Positions 31,886 through 41,635 of a DNA stretch of 43,267 bases are shown piece after piece (positions within the stretch are counted from its first letter, which is position 1; each line of letters opens with the position of its first letter). Position numbers and translations under genes: made by a program. This stretch comes from an uncultured Alphaproteobacteria bacterium (lineage in GTDB: Bacteria; Pseudomonadota; Alphaproteobacteria; Rs-D84), in NCBI GenBank assembly GCA_944389135.1, contig CALXLG010000008.1, positions 1-43,267 on the forward strand, written 5' to 3'. The notes under the pieces were generated by a model that did not search any database, was not told the DNA's origin, and saw nothing but the letters and a program-made list of their open reading frames with translations.

Positions 31886-34800
31886 ATGCAACAAAAAAAG
31901 ACAAAACGTTTTAATAAAGCTGTAAATAAGCACAATAAAGAAACATCACATTGGTTTAACAGACATAAAAAGATAATCGCCTTCTCCCTTGGTGCTCTGT
32001 TTATCATTACAATTTTAGCATTAATATTTGTTAATATTTTTTCAAATGACGCCAACAAAACAGTAATGAGCATTGAAACAAACTCTCCTGTCGCCGCCCA
32101 ATTTACAGACAATAACATAACAATATTCTCTTCTTATGATAATTTACCAGACGTAAACAATAATCGCATATTATCCCCTATAGAAGATTTAGTAATTTCA
32201 TACAACTGGGAATCAGGCCCATATCAACCAGCTTTTAAAATGAATATATCTGATAAAGACTTGAACGAAAACATAAAGATATCACCATTTATAAAAGGAA
32301 AGTGGAAAACACGCGGTGAGTCACAAATAGTATTTACCCCTGAAACAGATTGGCCTGCAGACAAAACATTTTCTATAAAAATAAACGAAAATATAATAAA
32401 CCCAGAAATTTATGTAAAAAGTAATAAGATTTCGTTTACTACGCCTAAGATAATATCTAAATTAGAAAGTTTTAATACATATTCTGCCGAAAATAAAAAG
32501 GTGGTTGGTATAGCTATACTATCTTTTAATTACCCAATAGACACAAAAAACTTTAATGACAAAGTATCTCTAAAACTTGATGATGAACAAGTTGATTTTA
32601 CTGTTAAATTTGACAGATTTCGTATGGCGGCTTTTATAACATCGGCCCCCATACAAATTACAGATAAAGCACAAATTTTGCGCTTAAAAGTAAATAAAAT
32701 ACCCGCATTATCTGGAAAGTCTTCTACTGAAAAGATAACGGCACATACAACCATAGAATCTGCAGAAAATATTTTTAAAGTTGCCGATATACAAACAACC
32801 ATAGCCGACGACAAAGACGGAAATACAGAACAATTGTTGCTATTAAATATGACTGCCCCAGCCGCCCAAAATACAAATTGGGACGAATATATAAAAATTT
32901 ACTTATTACCAAAGCAACTTAACGAAACAGACGAAGAAATATCACATCAATGGGCGCTGGATGAAATTACACCAGACATTATATCTGCATCTAAAAAAGT
33001 ACCTTTTAAACAGATTGATTTTGCAAATCCTGCTGGTGTATACCAATACGCCTTTGCTTATGATGTATCTGAAAAATCAGATAGATATATTTACGTTTCT
33101 ATTTCTAAAGGCGCATCATCTGAAAGCGGTTTCTTACTGCAAAATACTAACGAAAAAATTATGCAAGTCCCCTACCCTAAACCAGAAGTAAAAATTGCTG
33201 GTGATGGCGCGCTACTATCTTTAGCAGGCGATAAAAAAATCGGGATAATGTCAAAAGGCAATGTTGATACTGCTTTTATTAATTTATACAAAGTAAAATC
33301 ATCTGAAATCAATCACCTAATTTCACAGACCTACAATGTCTTCGCAGATAATTTGTCTTTTAAATCTTGGTCTTTTGGCGTATATGATATGTCTGTTGTA
33401 TTTAAAAAGCGTCTTTCGTTTGTAAATTCTTCTATGAAATCAACAAACTATGCTTCTGTTGACCTTGGTGATTATACAGACAGAACGAAAAACGACAAAA
33501 CAGGAATATTTATTATACAAACTGGCGCATCTGAAAACGAAGCGGAATACAGCGATAAAAGATTAATAATACTAACAAACTTGGGTATTATTCGTAAAGT
33601 CAACTTAGATGAATCTTCTTCAATTTTTGTATCAAATATAAATGACGGAACACCTGCTGCAGACATAGAAGTTTATGTTCTTGGACGAAATGGCAACTCT
33701 ATATGGGCTGGACGCACAGACAAAGACGGTCGTGCAGATATTCCTAAATTTGCTTGGTCAGAATATAAAAACGCCCGCGAACCAGTCGCAATTGTCGTTC
33801 GCAACTTAAACGATATATCTTTCATACCTTATAATGCATACTCACAACAGGTAGAATACTCTAAGTTTGACGTAGATGGAACTTACAACTTTTCAGGATC
33901 AGCGTTAAATGCTTATATATTCTCGGACCGTGGAATTTACCGCCCTGGAGAAGACGTAATTATTGGTGGCATTGTAAAAAATAAATCTTTCAAATCTGTT
34001 TCTGGAATACCAGTAAAGATAGAAATTAGAAACCCACAAGGACGTCTTGTCCTTGAAAAAAGCATATCATTGGCCGCAGACGGTATGTTTGACATAAAAT
34101 ATGAATCTGACCCCAGTGTTCAGGTAGGTAATTATAATATATACCTTTATTCACTTAATTCTAAAAACACACCTCAAGATATTCTAGGTAACGCCTCTTT
34201 TAGAATTGAAGAATTTGTCCCTGATACAATGAAAATAAAAGCAACAATTAATGGTGCAACTGATGACGGTTGGTTATCTTCGAACAATTTAACAGCTAAT
34301 GTATCGCTTAATAATTTGTTTGGCACGCCTGCTAATAACCGAAAGATATCGGCACAAGCAACCTTAACACCAATGAACTTTTCATTTAATAAGTATGCAG
34401 GTTATACATTTACACCAAACTTTATTTCTAACACAGGATTATCTTCAAACACAATGCAAAGGGCACAAACATTTGTACAAGATATCGAAGACACGGAAAC
34501 AGACGCAACTGGGAAAGCAAACATAAAAATAAACTTTGATAAAATAATTCCAAGTGGAACATATATGCTGTCATTAAACATCAAGGGCTATGAAGCTGGA
34601 AGTGGTAAAAGCGTACAAACGAATCTAACCACCCGCGTATCAGATTCAAAATATTTAATCGGTGTACGTGCTAATTCTGACTTATCATATATTAACCGCA
34701 AATCTAAACGTGAAATACAGATAATTGCAATTGACCATACCGCAACACCTATTGCCGTAAATGATTTGACTGTAAAACTTATTAAACGTGAAAATTTGAC

Positions 34801-37663
34801 TAGCCTTATTAAAGACTATAGTGGGTATTATAAATATCAAACTGTTTCACGAGATAAAATAATCACCCAAGAAAAAATTAATATACCAGAACAAGGCACA
34901 ACACTGAATTTAGATACAGAAAATGGTGGCACATACTTTCTTGAAATTTTAGATGCATCAGAAAAAGTTTTAGCAAATGTTAACTATTTCGTTGCAGGGC
35001 AAGAAAATGATACCTTAAGTTCTGATACCTACGCAGATTTGCAAATAAAATTAAACAAAGACGAATTCTTACCTGAACAAGAAATTGAAGTTAATATCAC
35101 TGCGCCATACACCGGCACAGGCTTGATAACCATAGAACGCGATAAAGTATACGCATATAAGTGGTTTAAAACAGACAACACATCTTCTATTCAAAAAATC
35201 AAAGTTCCAAAGGGCTTTGAAGGAACAGGTTATGTCAATGTTTCTTTTGTCCGCGATATTAACAGTCGTGACATATTCACAACCCCTTATACATACGCAG
35301 TTGCCCCCTTCTCTGCTGATATCAGTAAAAGGAAAATAGGAATAAAACTATCTGCCCCAGAAACATTAGAATCAAACGATTTAACAATAAAATATGAAAC
35401 AAGCCAAGACGCGCGGTTGATGATTTTTGCGGTAAATGAAGGTATTTTACAAGTTGCTAAATATAAACTACCAAATCCATTAGGATACTTTTTCCAGAAA
35501 GCAGCCTTGCAAGTAAACACTTATCAGATTCTATCTTTATTATTGCCTGAATATAAAATCTTAAAAGAATTTGCAAAAACAGGTGGCGGCGATTATAGCG
35601 ATTTTGAAAGCGGTATAAACCAAATTTTAACAAATCCTTTTGGCAGGAAAAATTTACCTTCTGTTGCTTTTTATTCGGGTATAATCAATACCAAAGCCAA
35701 CACTGCCGGCGAAATAAAATTTGATATCCCAGAATATTTTTCTGGTTCATTAAAGATATATGCAGTTGCGACCAATTCAAATGCACTTGGTTCTGCGAAT
35801 ACAGAAACAACTGTAAAATATCCATTAACAATTTCTATTAACAACCCACTAACAGTTGCACCAGATGATATTTTTGACATCAATGCGACAATATCTAATA
35901 TGACAAAAAACAGTGGTGACAAAGCAAATGTTAGCGCAACAGCAAAAGTAACAAACGGCATTGAAATAACATCTAGCCCGACCCAGCAAATCAATGTTCC
36001 TGAAAACAGCGATGGTCTGTTAACATTTTCTGCACGCGCAACAAACAAGCTTGGAAATGCCGACATAGAAATCAACTCAGAATTGAAAAACCAAGAAAAA
36101 ACACTATCGACCAAGAGTGCTGTTGCGACATTGTCAGTCAGACCAATCACTACATTTACGACCAACATAAAGACAGGCATAATTGATTCAGATAAAACGG
36201 ATATAAAAAAGTTTCAAATAGATATGTATTCTGATTTCAGCAGCAAAACCTTAGTTATATCACCACGTGCATCTGCATTTGCTTTACCTTTATATGCATA
36301 TCTTTCAAAATATGATTATGACTGTTCCGAACAAATAGTTTCTAAGGCGATGCCATATGTATTAATGCCCCAAGATGATATTCTTGGTACAACATATGAA
36401 AAATCCAAAGAAATTGTAAATAAAGCGATAAATACGCTAAAGAACCGTCAAAATGACGATGGTTCTTTTAGTCTTTGGGGCAATTCATCCGAGTCATATC
36501 AAAACACAAATGACTCAGACACAGCTTATTTAACAGCTTATGTGGTAGATTTCTTATCTATTGCAAAATCAAATGATTTTAATGTTCCAAAAGATATGCT
36601 TAGCCGCGGCATTAACTTCTTAAGATCTTATGCAGGTGGTACGATAACTACCCCAGACCAAGCAAATGCCGCTGCATTCGCAATATATGTAATAACTTCA
36701 AACGGATACGTCACAACCAGCTACATTGATTTATTTGAAGAATACGCAAAACAAAATTTGAAAGACTGGGAAAAAGGCATATCTGGTGCATATATTGCCG
36801 CTTCATATAAATTATTAAAACAAAACGAAAAAGCAGAAGACTTATTTGCTAAATACAAAATACCTAAATTCAAAAATTTTGAATATGAAAATACTTTTAA
36901 TAATAATATAGCAAATATTGCAACATATTATTATCTTCAAAACAAATATTTTTCTTCAACAGATATAACAGAAATTGATGCGGTTCAAAATTATATCAAC
37001 ACAGGTAATTACAGCGCATACACATCTGCAAAAATTATAATGGCATTATCTGGCAATGAGAACGCAGATACTGATAGTATGTCAAAAATATCTATTTTGG
37101 GTGATGATAAAAACTTAACAGCACAAACAAAACAAGGCGCGATAATAGTAGATATTCCACCTGAAACAAAGACCATTACGATAAATTGCCCAGACTGTAA
37201 TGATGATAAAATATTATATTACTCTGTATTGCAGCAAGGATATCCTAAAACAATAAAGCAACAGTCAAACGGCATTGAAATCGTACGCGAATATTATGAT
37301 AATGAAGGTAATCGTATAAGCAAAGGCAATATAGGGGATGTTATAACAACAAAAATATTTGCACGAACGCTGGGCAACACAGATTATCTGCAAAATGTTG
37401 TAATTACTGACTTATTGACAGGTGGATTTATTCCAGAAACAATAACAACGTCAACAGACAATGCAACAATAGAAACCCGTGAAGATAGAATATTAATCTA
37501 TACAGACCTAAATAAATCTGGCATAGAAATAGAATACAAAGTACAACTAGGTTCTGTTGGCAAATTTACTGTTCCACCAATTCAGGCATCGTCTATGTAT
37601 AATCCACAGATGAAAGCAGTTGGTAAAACAGGTACTTTTACAGTATTAAATGAAGCGAATTAA
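31886..37663 (+). CDS. Bacterial alpha-2-macroglobulin (protease trap)
   Basis: 1925 aa. Such proteins trap attacking proteases through a bait region and a reactive thioester. The thioester motif is CSEQ (Cys1480-Gln1483) in YDYDCSEQIV, in the alpha/alpha-toroid domain. Many beta-rich MG domains precede it (YIFSDRGIYRPGEDV is the conserved MG entry). The receptor-like end follows (EIEYKVQLGSVGKF). The N-terminus has a basic stretch and one membrane segment (~31-53, IIAFSLGALFIITILALIF) and no lipobox, so it is an inner-membrane-anchored periplasmic protein, unlike the E. coli lipoprotein. Ribosome site AAGGAAGGGG. It overlaps pbpC by 14 bp. This pairing is the known A2M-PBP1C unit. Confidence 0.95.
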   Translation: MQQKKTKRFNKAVNKHNKETSHWFNRHKKIIAFSLGALFIITILALIFVNIFSNDANKTVMSIETNSPVAAQFTDNNITIFSSYDNLPDVNNNRILSPIEDLVISYNWESGPYQPAFKMNISDKDLNENIKISPFIKGKWKTRGESQIVFTPETDWPADKTFSIKINENIINPEIYVKSNKISFTTPKIISKLESFNTYSAENKKVVGIAILSFNYPIDTKNFNDKVSLKLDDEQVDFTVKFDRFRMAAFITSAPIQITDKAQILRLKVNKIPALSGKSSTEKITAHTTIESAENIFKVADIQTTIADDKDGNTEQLLLLNMTAPAAQNTNWDEYIKIYLLPKQLNETDEEISHQWALDEITPDIISASKKVPFKQIDFANPAGVYQYAFAYDVSEKSDRYIYVSISKGASSESGFLLQNTNEKIMQVPYPKPEVKIAGDGALLSLAGDKKIGIMSKGNVDTAFINLYKVKSSEINHLISQTYNVFADNLSFKSWSFGVYDMSVVFKKRLSFVNSSMKSTNYASVDLGDYTDRTKNDKTGIFIIQTGASENEAEYSDKRLIILTNLGIIRKVNLDESSSIFVSNINDGTPAADIEVYVLGRNGNSIWAGRTDKDGRADIPKFAWSEYKNAREPVAIVVRNLNDISFIPYNAYSQQVEYSKFDVDGTYNFSGSALNAYIFSDRGIYRPGEDVIIGGIVKNKSFKSVSGIPVKIEIRNPQGRLVLEKSISLAADGMFDIKYESDPSVQVGNYNIYLYSLNSKNTPQDILGNASFRIEEFVPDTMKIKATINGATDDGWLSSNNLTANVSLNNLFGTPANNRKISAQATLTPMNFSFNKYAGYTFTPNFISNTGLSSNTMQRAQTFVQDIEDTETDATGKANIKINFDKIIPSGTYMLSLNIKGYEAGSGKSVQTNLTTRVSDSKYLIGVRANSDLSYINRKSKREIQIIAIDHTATPIAVNDLTVKLIKRENLTSLIKDYSGYYKYQTVSRDKIITQEKINIPEQGTTLNLDTENGGTYFLEILDASEKVLANVNYFVAGQENDTLSSDTYADLQIKLNKDEFLPEQEIEVNITAPYTGTGLITIERDKVYAYKWFKTDNTSSIQKIKVPKGFEGTGYVNVSFVRDINSRDIFTTPYTYAVAPFSADISKRKIGIKLSAPETLESNDLTIKYETSQDARLMIFAVNEGILQVAKYKLPNPLGYFFQKAALQVNTYQILSLLLPEYKILKEFAKTGGGDYSDFESGINQILTNPFGRKNLPSVAFYSGIINTKANTAGEIKFDIPEYFSGSLKIYAVATNSNALGSANTETTVKYPLTISINNPLTVAPDDIFDINATISNMTKNSGDKANVSATAKVTNGIEITSSPTQQINVPENSDGLLTFSARATNKLGNADIEINSELKNQEKTLSTKSAVATLSVRPITTFTTNIKTGIIDSDKTDIKKFQIDMYSDFSSKTLVISPRASAFALPLYAYLSKYDYDCSEQIVSKAMPYVLMPQDDILGTTYEKSKEIVNKAINTLKNRQNDDGSFSLWGNSSESYQNTNDSDTAYLTAYVVDFLSIAKSNDFNVPKDMLSRGINFLRSYAGGTITTPDQANAAAFAIYVITSNGYVTTSYIDLFEEYAKQNLKDWEKGISGAYIAASYKLLKQNEKAEDLFAKYKIPKFKNFEYENTFNNNIANIATYYYLQNKYFSSTDITEIDAVQNYINTGNYSAYTSAKIIMALSGNENADTDSMSKISILGDDKNLTAQTKQGAIIVDIPPETKTITINCPDCNDDKILYYSVLQQGYPKTIKQQSNGIEIVREYYDNEGNRISKGNIGDVITTKIFARTLGNTDYLQNVVITDLLTGGFIPETITTSTDNATIETREDRILIYTDLNKSGIEIEYKVQLGSVGKFTVPPIQASSMYNPQMKAVGKTGTFTVLNEAN

Positions 37664-40064
37664 TAAAAATTTAGATTCACAAAAAAATTTGGTGGTAAAA
37701 AATCTTTACCGCCATAAGTTTTTGTTTATTGGTTTATTTTCAATATGCATAATTTATTTTTTTATAAAAATATTTTTTACCCCTGCTTTGTTAAACGAAA
37801 CGCATTTTTCCAACGCATATTTTGATAGGAATGGGAATTTATTACGAATTACATTAAGTGCAGATGAAAAATATCGTCTTTTTACCCCCTTGGACAAAAT
37901 CAGTCCTTATGTTAAGCAAGCAACCATTTTATACGAAGATAAATATTTTTATTATCACCCCGGTATCAATCCAATATCATTAATAAAAGCCACCATAAAT
38001 TATTTCAGTGGTGGCAACCGACCAATTGGGGCATCAACTATAACTATGCAGGTTGCCAGACTAAAATATGACTTAAACACCACAAAAATACCAGGTAAAC
38101 TGAAACAAATTGCCGCAGCATTTTATATTGATTTATTTTATTCAAAAGACGAAATATTAGAAGCTTACTTAAATCTTGCCCCATATGGTTCAAACATAGA
38201 AAGTATCGGTGCAGCATCTTTAATATATTTTGAAAAAACGCCGGATAAGCTTTCAAAAATAGAATCTATAACACTTTCAACAATTCCCCAGAACCCGATT
38301 AAACGAAGCTTAAACACAACAAGCGGAATTTCCAATATCAAAGAAATGAGAAAAGATTTGGTTACACGTTGGCTACAAAAATATCCGCAAGATAATAATC
38401 TAATTCTTCTTGCCGATATGCCAATAAAAGCAAGAACGACAAAAGAACTTCCTTTTTTAGCCCCTCATTTTATTAATCAAGAAATAGAAAAAAGTACTCC
38501 TACTTATTGGCAAGACTTGGGACAAAAAGAATCTTTTATAACAACCACCATTGACTTAAAACTGCAGCAAAAATTAGAACGAAGACTAAAAAATGAAATA
38601 TCCCAGAGAAATTCTATCGGTGTTAACAACGCTGCAGCAATACTATTAAACTATAAAACGATGGAGATAATTTCTTATATAGGCTCTGTAGATTACTTTA
38701 ACAAGAACATATACGGTGAAAACGATGGTATTCGTGCACGAAGAAGCCCTGGTTCAACATTAAAACCTCTTATATATGCAATGGCGGTTGATAAAGGTTT
38801 AATACACTCTATGACATTATTAAAAGACGCAAAAATTAATTTTGGTGTTTATGCACCAGAAAATTCTGATAGTGAGTTTTATGGTCCTGTACTTGCAAAA
38901 GACGCTTTGACACATTCCAGAAATATACCTGCAATAAATTTATTAAAGCAAATTGGAACAAAGAGCTTTTATAAAATTTTATCGGAATCTGGGGTAAGCA
39001 AATTAAAATCTCCGGACCACTATGGCATATCAATTGCACTGGGCGGTGCCGAAGTATCTATGCTAGAATTGGCAGAAATATATTCAACAATGGCCAATCT
39101 TGGGAAACACCTAAAGATAAAAACAAAATTGAACGAACCAATAGTTGAAGAAAAACCTATATTAACACCCGAAGCTTTTTTCATGGTACTAGATATGTTA
39201 TCACGCCAATCAATTCCCACTAAAAAAATTCCATTTACAAAAAGCAATCAGCAACAATTAATACATTATTGGAAAACAGGGACATCTTCTTCGTATCGTG
39301 ACGCATGGACAGCTGGTATTTTTGGCGACTTTGTCTTGATTGTATGGGTAGGAAATTTTGACGGCACCCCCAACAATTCATTTAGTGGCGCAAAAACAGC
39401 CGCCCCTATATATTTTTCTTTATCAAATGAAATTACAAATTATTATAACGCCCACGGAACGGGGATAAAAAACAATAACTTTTATAATGATGATTTAAAT
39501 ATTACAGAAATAGAAATGTGTGATAAAGTTGGTGGATTGGCTGGGAAGTATTGTCCACAAAAGATAAAATCCTATTTCATACCTGGCAAATCACCAATAG
39601 AAACAAACACAATATACCGCGCGATACCAATTGATATAAAAACGGGCTTGCGCGCCTGCACAAAAGATAAAAAAACAACAAGGATGGAAGTCTTTGAATT
39701 TTGGGACGCAGAGTATTTAGATATGTTTAAGCGAGCCGGCATAAAACGAAAAACACCACCTAATTTTATGCCAGACTGTAATCTTGATGAAATTCTTAAC
39801 GCCAGAAGCACACCTGTTATTGTTTCGCCTATTTCTGATACAAATATTGTTATAACATCAAATAAAAATGTGGAAATGGTTTCTTTTAGGGCTTTGTCAG
39901 ACATGGACAATGTAAACATATTTTGGTTTTTAGATAATACCATTATCGGTACAACATTATCTGGTGAAACACTGTTATACAAAGTTCCGATGGGTGAACA
40001 TACCTTAAGAATCACAGACGAGAAAGGTGCCACGACCAGTATAAAATTTAACGTTATAAAATAA
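37650..40064 (+). CDS. pbpC: Penicillin-binding protein 1C (glycosyltransferase/transpeptidase)
   Basis: 804 aa. It polymerises and cross-links peptidoglycan at the inner membrane. A membrane segment (~24-43) is followed by the GT51 domain with catalytic Glu96 in YEDKYFYYHPG and the motif GASTITMQVARL. The transpeptidase domain shows SxxK Ser369-Lys372 (GSTLKP), SRN (SxN) and KTG (Lys542). A C-terminal PBP1C-type beta domain (BiPBP_C, ~710-804) ends GATTSIKF. Its start is inside the A2M gene (14-bp overlap), which couples the two. The A2M traps proteases while PBP1C mends the wall: an established model, here supported by gene order. Confidence 0.96.
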   Translation: MKRINKNLDSQKNLVVKNLYRHKFLFIGLFSICIIYFFIKIFFTPALLNETHFSNAYFDRNGNLLRITLSADEKYRLFTPLDKISPYVKQATILYEDKYFYYHPGINPISLIKATINYFSGGNRPIGASTITMQVARLKYDLNTTKIPGKLKQIAAAFYIDLFYSKDEILEAYLNLAPYGSNIESIGAASLIYFEKTPDKLSKIESITLSTIPQNPIKRSLNTTSGISNIKEMRKDLVTRWLQKYPQDNNLILLADMPIKARTTKELPFLAPHFINQEIEKSTPTYWQDLGQKESFITTTIDLKLQQKLERRLKNEISQRNSIGVNNAAAILLNYKTMEIISYIGSVDYFNKNIYGENDGIRARRSPGSTLKPLIYAMAVDKGLIHSMTLLKDAKINFGVYAPENSDSEFYGPVLAKDALTHSRNIPAINLLKQIGTKSFYKILSESGVSKLKSPDHYGISIALGGAEVSMLELAEIYSTMANLGKHLKIKTKLNEPIVEEKPILTPEAFFMVLDMLSRQSIPTKKIPFTKSNQQQLIHYWKTGTSSSYRDAWTAGIFGDFVLIVWVGNFDGTPNNSFSGAKTAAPIYFSLSNEITNYYNAHGTGIKNNNFYNDDLNITEIEMCDKVGGLAGKYCPQKIKSYFIPGKSPIETNTIYRAIPIDIKTGLRACTKDKKTTRMEVFEFWDAEYLDMFKRAGIKRKTPPNFMPDCNLDEILNARSTPVIVSPISDTNIVITSNKNVEMVSFRALSDMDNVNIFWFLDNTIIGTTLSGETLLYKVPMGEHTLRITDEKGATTSIKFNVIK

Positions 40065-40067
40065 GTT

Positions 40068-40943
40068 TTATCTTAATAAAAATTTATTGATATAGCTAAA
40101 CGACAACCCAATTATAAAATTGCTACCATATAACTTTGTTCCTCTCGCTTTTGCAAGTCTATATTGAATATAAGGCCCCATGGTAAATTTACCCCACAGA
40201 TTTGTATCAAATCTTATAACTGCGCTAAGGTCTCGTTCTAAATCTGTCGGGATGTATTCAGAATAATCAAAATATTCTCTGTAATATCCGTTTGAAGAAA
40301 ACTTCACCCCTTCCCTTATTAAATACTCTAATCGCCACCCAAACTCTGCCCCCAATTTACTATTAGGTAATTCAGAATACGTAAAGTCGTATTCATATAT
40401 AGCAGATAAATATAAATTTTTTATAATCTTATGGTCAAACAACGAAAGTCCTGCATTTGTCCTAAATATATTCTGTCTGGGGTTTTCTATAGTATTTGTG
40501 AACTGTGTTTCATAAGACTCTTGAATTGTCGGTCCAAATTTTAGCCCTTTATAATTTTTATATACGTATGAAAGAGCACTGGTCAATAATATTTTATCTG
40601 CCGTTTCATCTGAAACTTCATCTGCATTATCTTGCTTTAATGTCGTTTTTGCGTATTCTATAAAAACACTATTATCCCAAACAATTTTATCTTTTTTATA
40701 TTCCAAAACCGTATCTAAGATTCCTTTTATATATTCTTGACTGTCCGCACTTAAAGCAGTTATTGGCGAATCTTCATACGCTGCGGAATTTCGTACCTGT
40801 GTTTTAGAGAAATCTAAGCCAATCCGCCGAATAGATAAAATTAATTCAGATTTATCTTTTTCAATATCTTTAGAATCTGCACCATAGCAAACATTCTCAA
40901 ACGGAAGCAAAAAAACATATAGAAAAATGAATTTTTTATTCAC
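40068..40943 (-). CDS. Probable outer-membrane beta-barrel protein (unknown family)
   Basis: 291 aa from GTG 40943, chosen because AGGTGA lies 5 bp upstream; GTG 40952 is the alternative. Signal peptide (~1-21, CYG-AD). Residues ~25-120 are helical and charged, then ~12 alternating aromatic/polar strands (LYLSAIYEYDFTYSE, FGWRLEYLIREGVKFSSNGYY, FTMGPYIQYRLAKA, FIIGLSFSYINKF). This suggests a barrel with a periplasmic N-domain. It resembles DUF481/DUF3078-type outer-membrane proteins only in general character. The last residue is Arg, not the usual Phe. Convergent with pbpC, three bases apart, without a terminator. Confidence 0.75.
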   Translation of the reverse strand: MNKKFIFLYVFLLPFENVCYGADSKDIEKDKSELILSIRRIGLDFSKTQVRNSAAYEDSPITALSADSQEYIKGILDTVLEYKKDKIVWDNSVFIEYAKTTLKQDNADEVSDETADKILLTSALSYVYKNYKGLKFGPTIQESYETQFTNTIENPRQNIFRTNAGLSLFDHKIIKNLYLSAIYEYDFTYSELPNSKLGAEFGWRLEYLIREGVKFSSNGYYREYFDYSEYIPTDLERDLSAVIRFDTNLWGKFTMGPYIQYRLAKARGTKLYGSNFIIGLSFSYINKFLLR

Positions 40944-41016
40944 ACAAATCACCTACATACTTATTCAGTATGGTGTATCAAATGCTTACTAATAGTAATA
41001 GGAACTTATTCGTAAA

Positions 41017-41631
41017 TTATTTCCAAATCTTTAAAACGCCATCCGAGTTAGAAAAACGCCACCCTTTCTCACGAACAGCAATTGTAAAAGCTGTACGACT
41101 AGAAGTAGGAATCTCGACAGTTATTTGATTTCCGTTTATATATTTAGTAAATAAATTTATATCCTCATTACGAGCTATTTCTTGTATCTCCATCCAGCCC
41201 GCAAGTTTATCAGTCATAATAATTTGTACAATTGCCGCATCTTCTGAAACACCGTCGCTTAACCAATTTTGTATACTATTCTCTGTCATCCAGTTCTTAG
41301 CAGATTTTCTATCAACTATCATTGTTATGTTTGCAGAATATGTTGTATCTGACAAGCGTTCACCATCAATGCTAGATTCTGAAATTAAATTAGTCAAAGT
41401 CCCAGATTCTGCATTTTTTACGGCCTCTTTTAGCTGTTCTGGATTTGCATATGGCAACAAAACTTCTGATATAATTTGTCGTCTAGCCTCATCAAAAGCA
41501 ATATTTTTCGCATTTGCAGCAGTGTCACTTGTAATACTAATCGCAGCAGTACTTTTTAAATCTGCAGCATATGCACCACATAAAAATGTGGTGCATAACA
41601 ATAGACAAGAAAACAATCGTACTATCTTCAT
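41017..41631 (-). CDS. Secreted/periplasmic protein, DUF2066-like pattern (unknown)
   Basis: 204 aa. Signal peptide 1-22 (AYA-AD). The opening TSDTAANAKNIAFDEARRQIISEVL resembles the repeated-call motif of DUF2066-type periplasmic proteins (alternating Ala, then EA(R/Q)RxA), but the match is weak. The rest is a mixed alpha/beta domain with no Cys in the mature part, ending in a tight beta pattern (GWRFSNSDGVLKIWK). Function unknown. It begins 4 bp after the stop of the upstream barrel protein, so the two form one operon and perhaps act together. Confidence 0.75.
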   Translation of the reverse strand: MKIVRLFSCLLLCTTFLCGAYAADLKSTAAISITSDTAANAKNIAFDEARRQIISEVLLPYANPEQLKEAVKNAESGTLTNLISESSIDGERLSDTTYSANITMIVDRKSAKNWMTENSIQNWLSDGVSEDAAIVQIIMTDKLAGWMEIQEIARNEDINLFTKYINGNQITVEIPTSSRTAFTIAVREKGWRFSNSDGVLKIWK

Positions 41632-41635
41632 TTAT

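Noticed and set aside
35671-36180. 169-codon frame antisense to the A2M gene
   Set aside because: A Val/Ser/Phe-rich shadow of a confidently assigned gene, no start signals.
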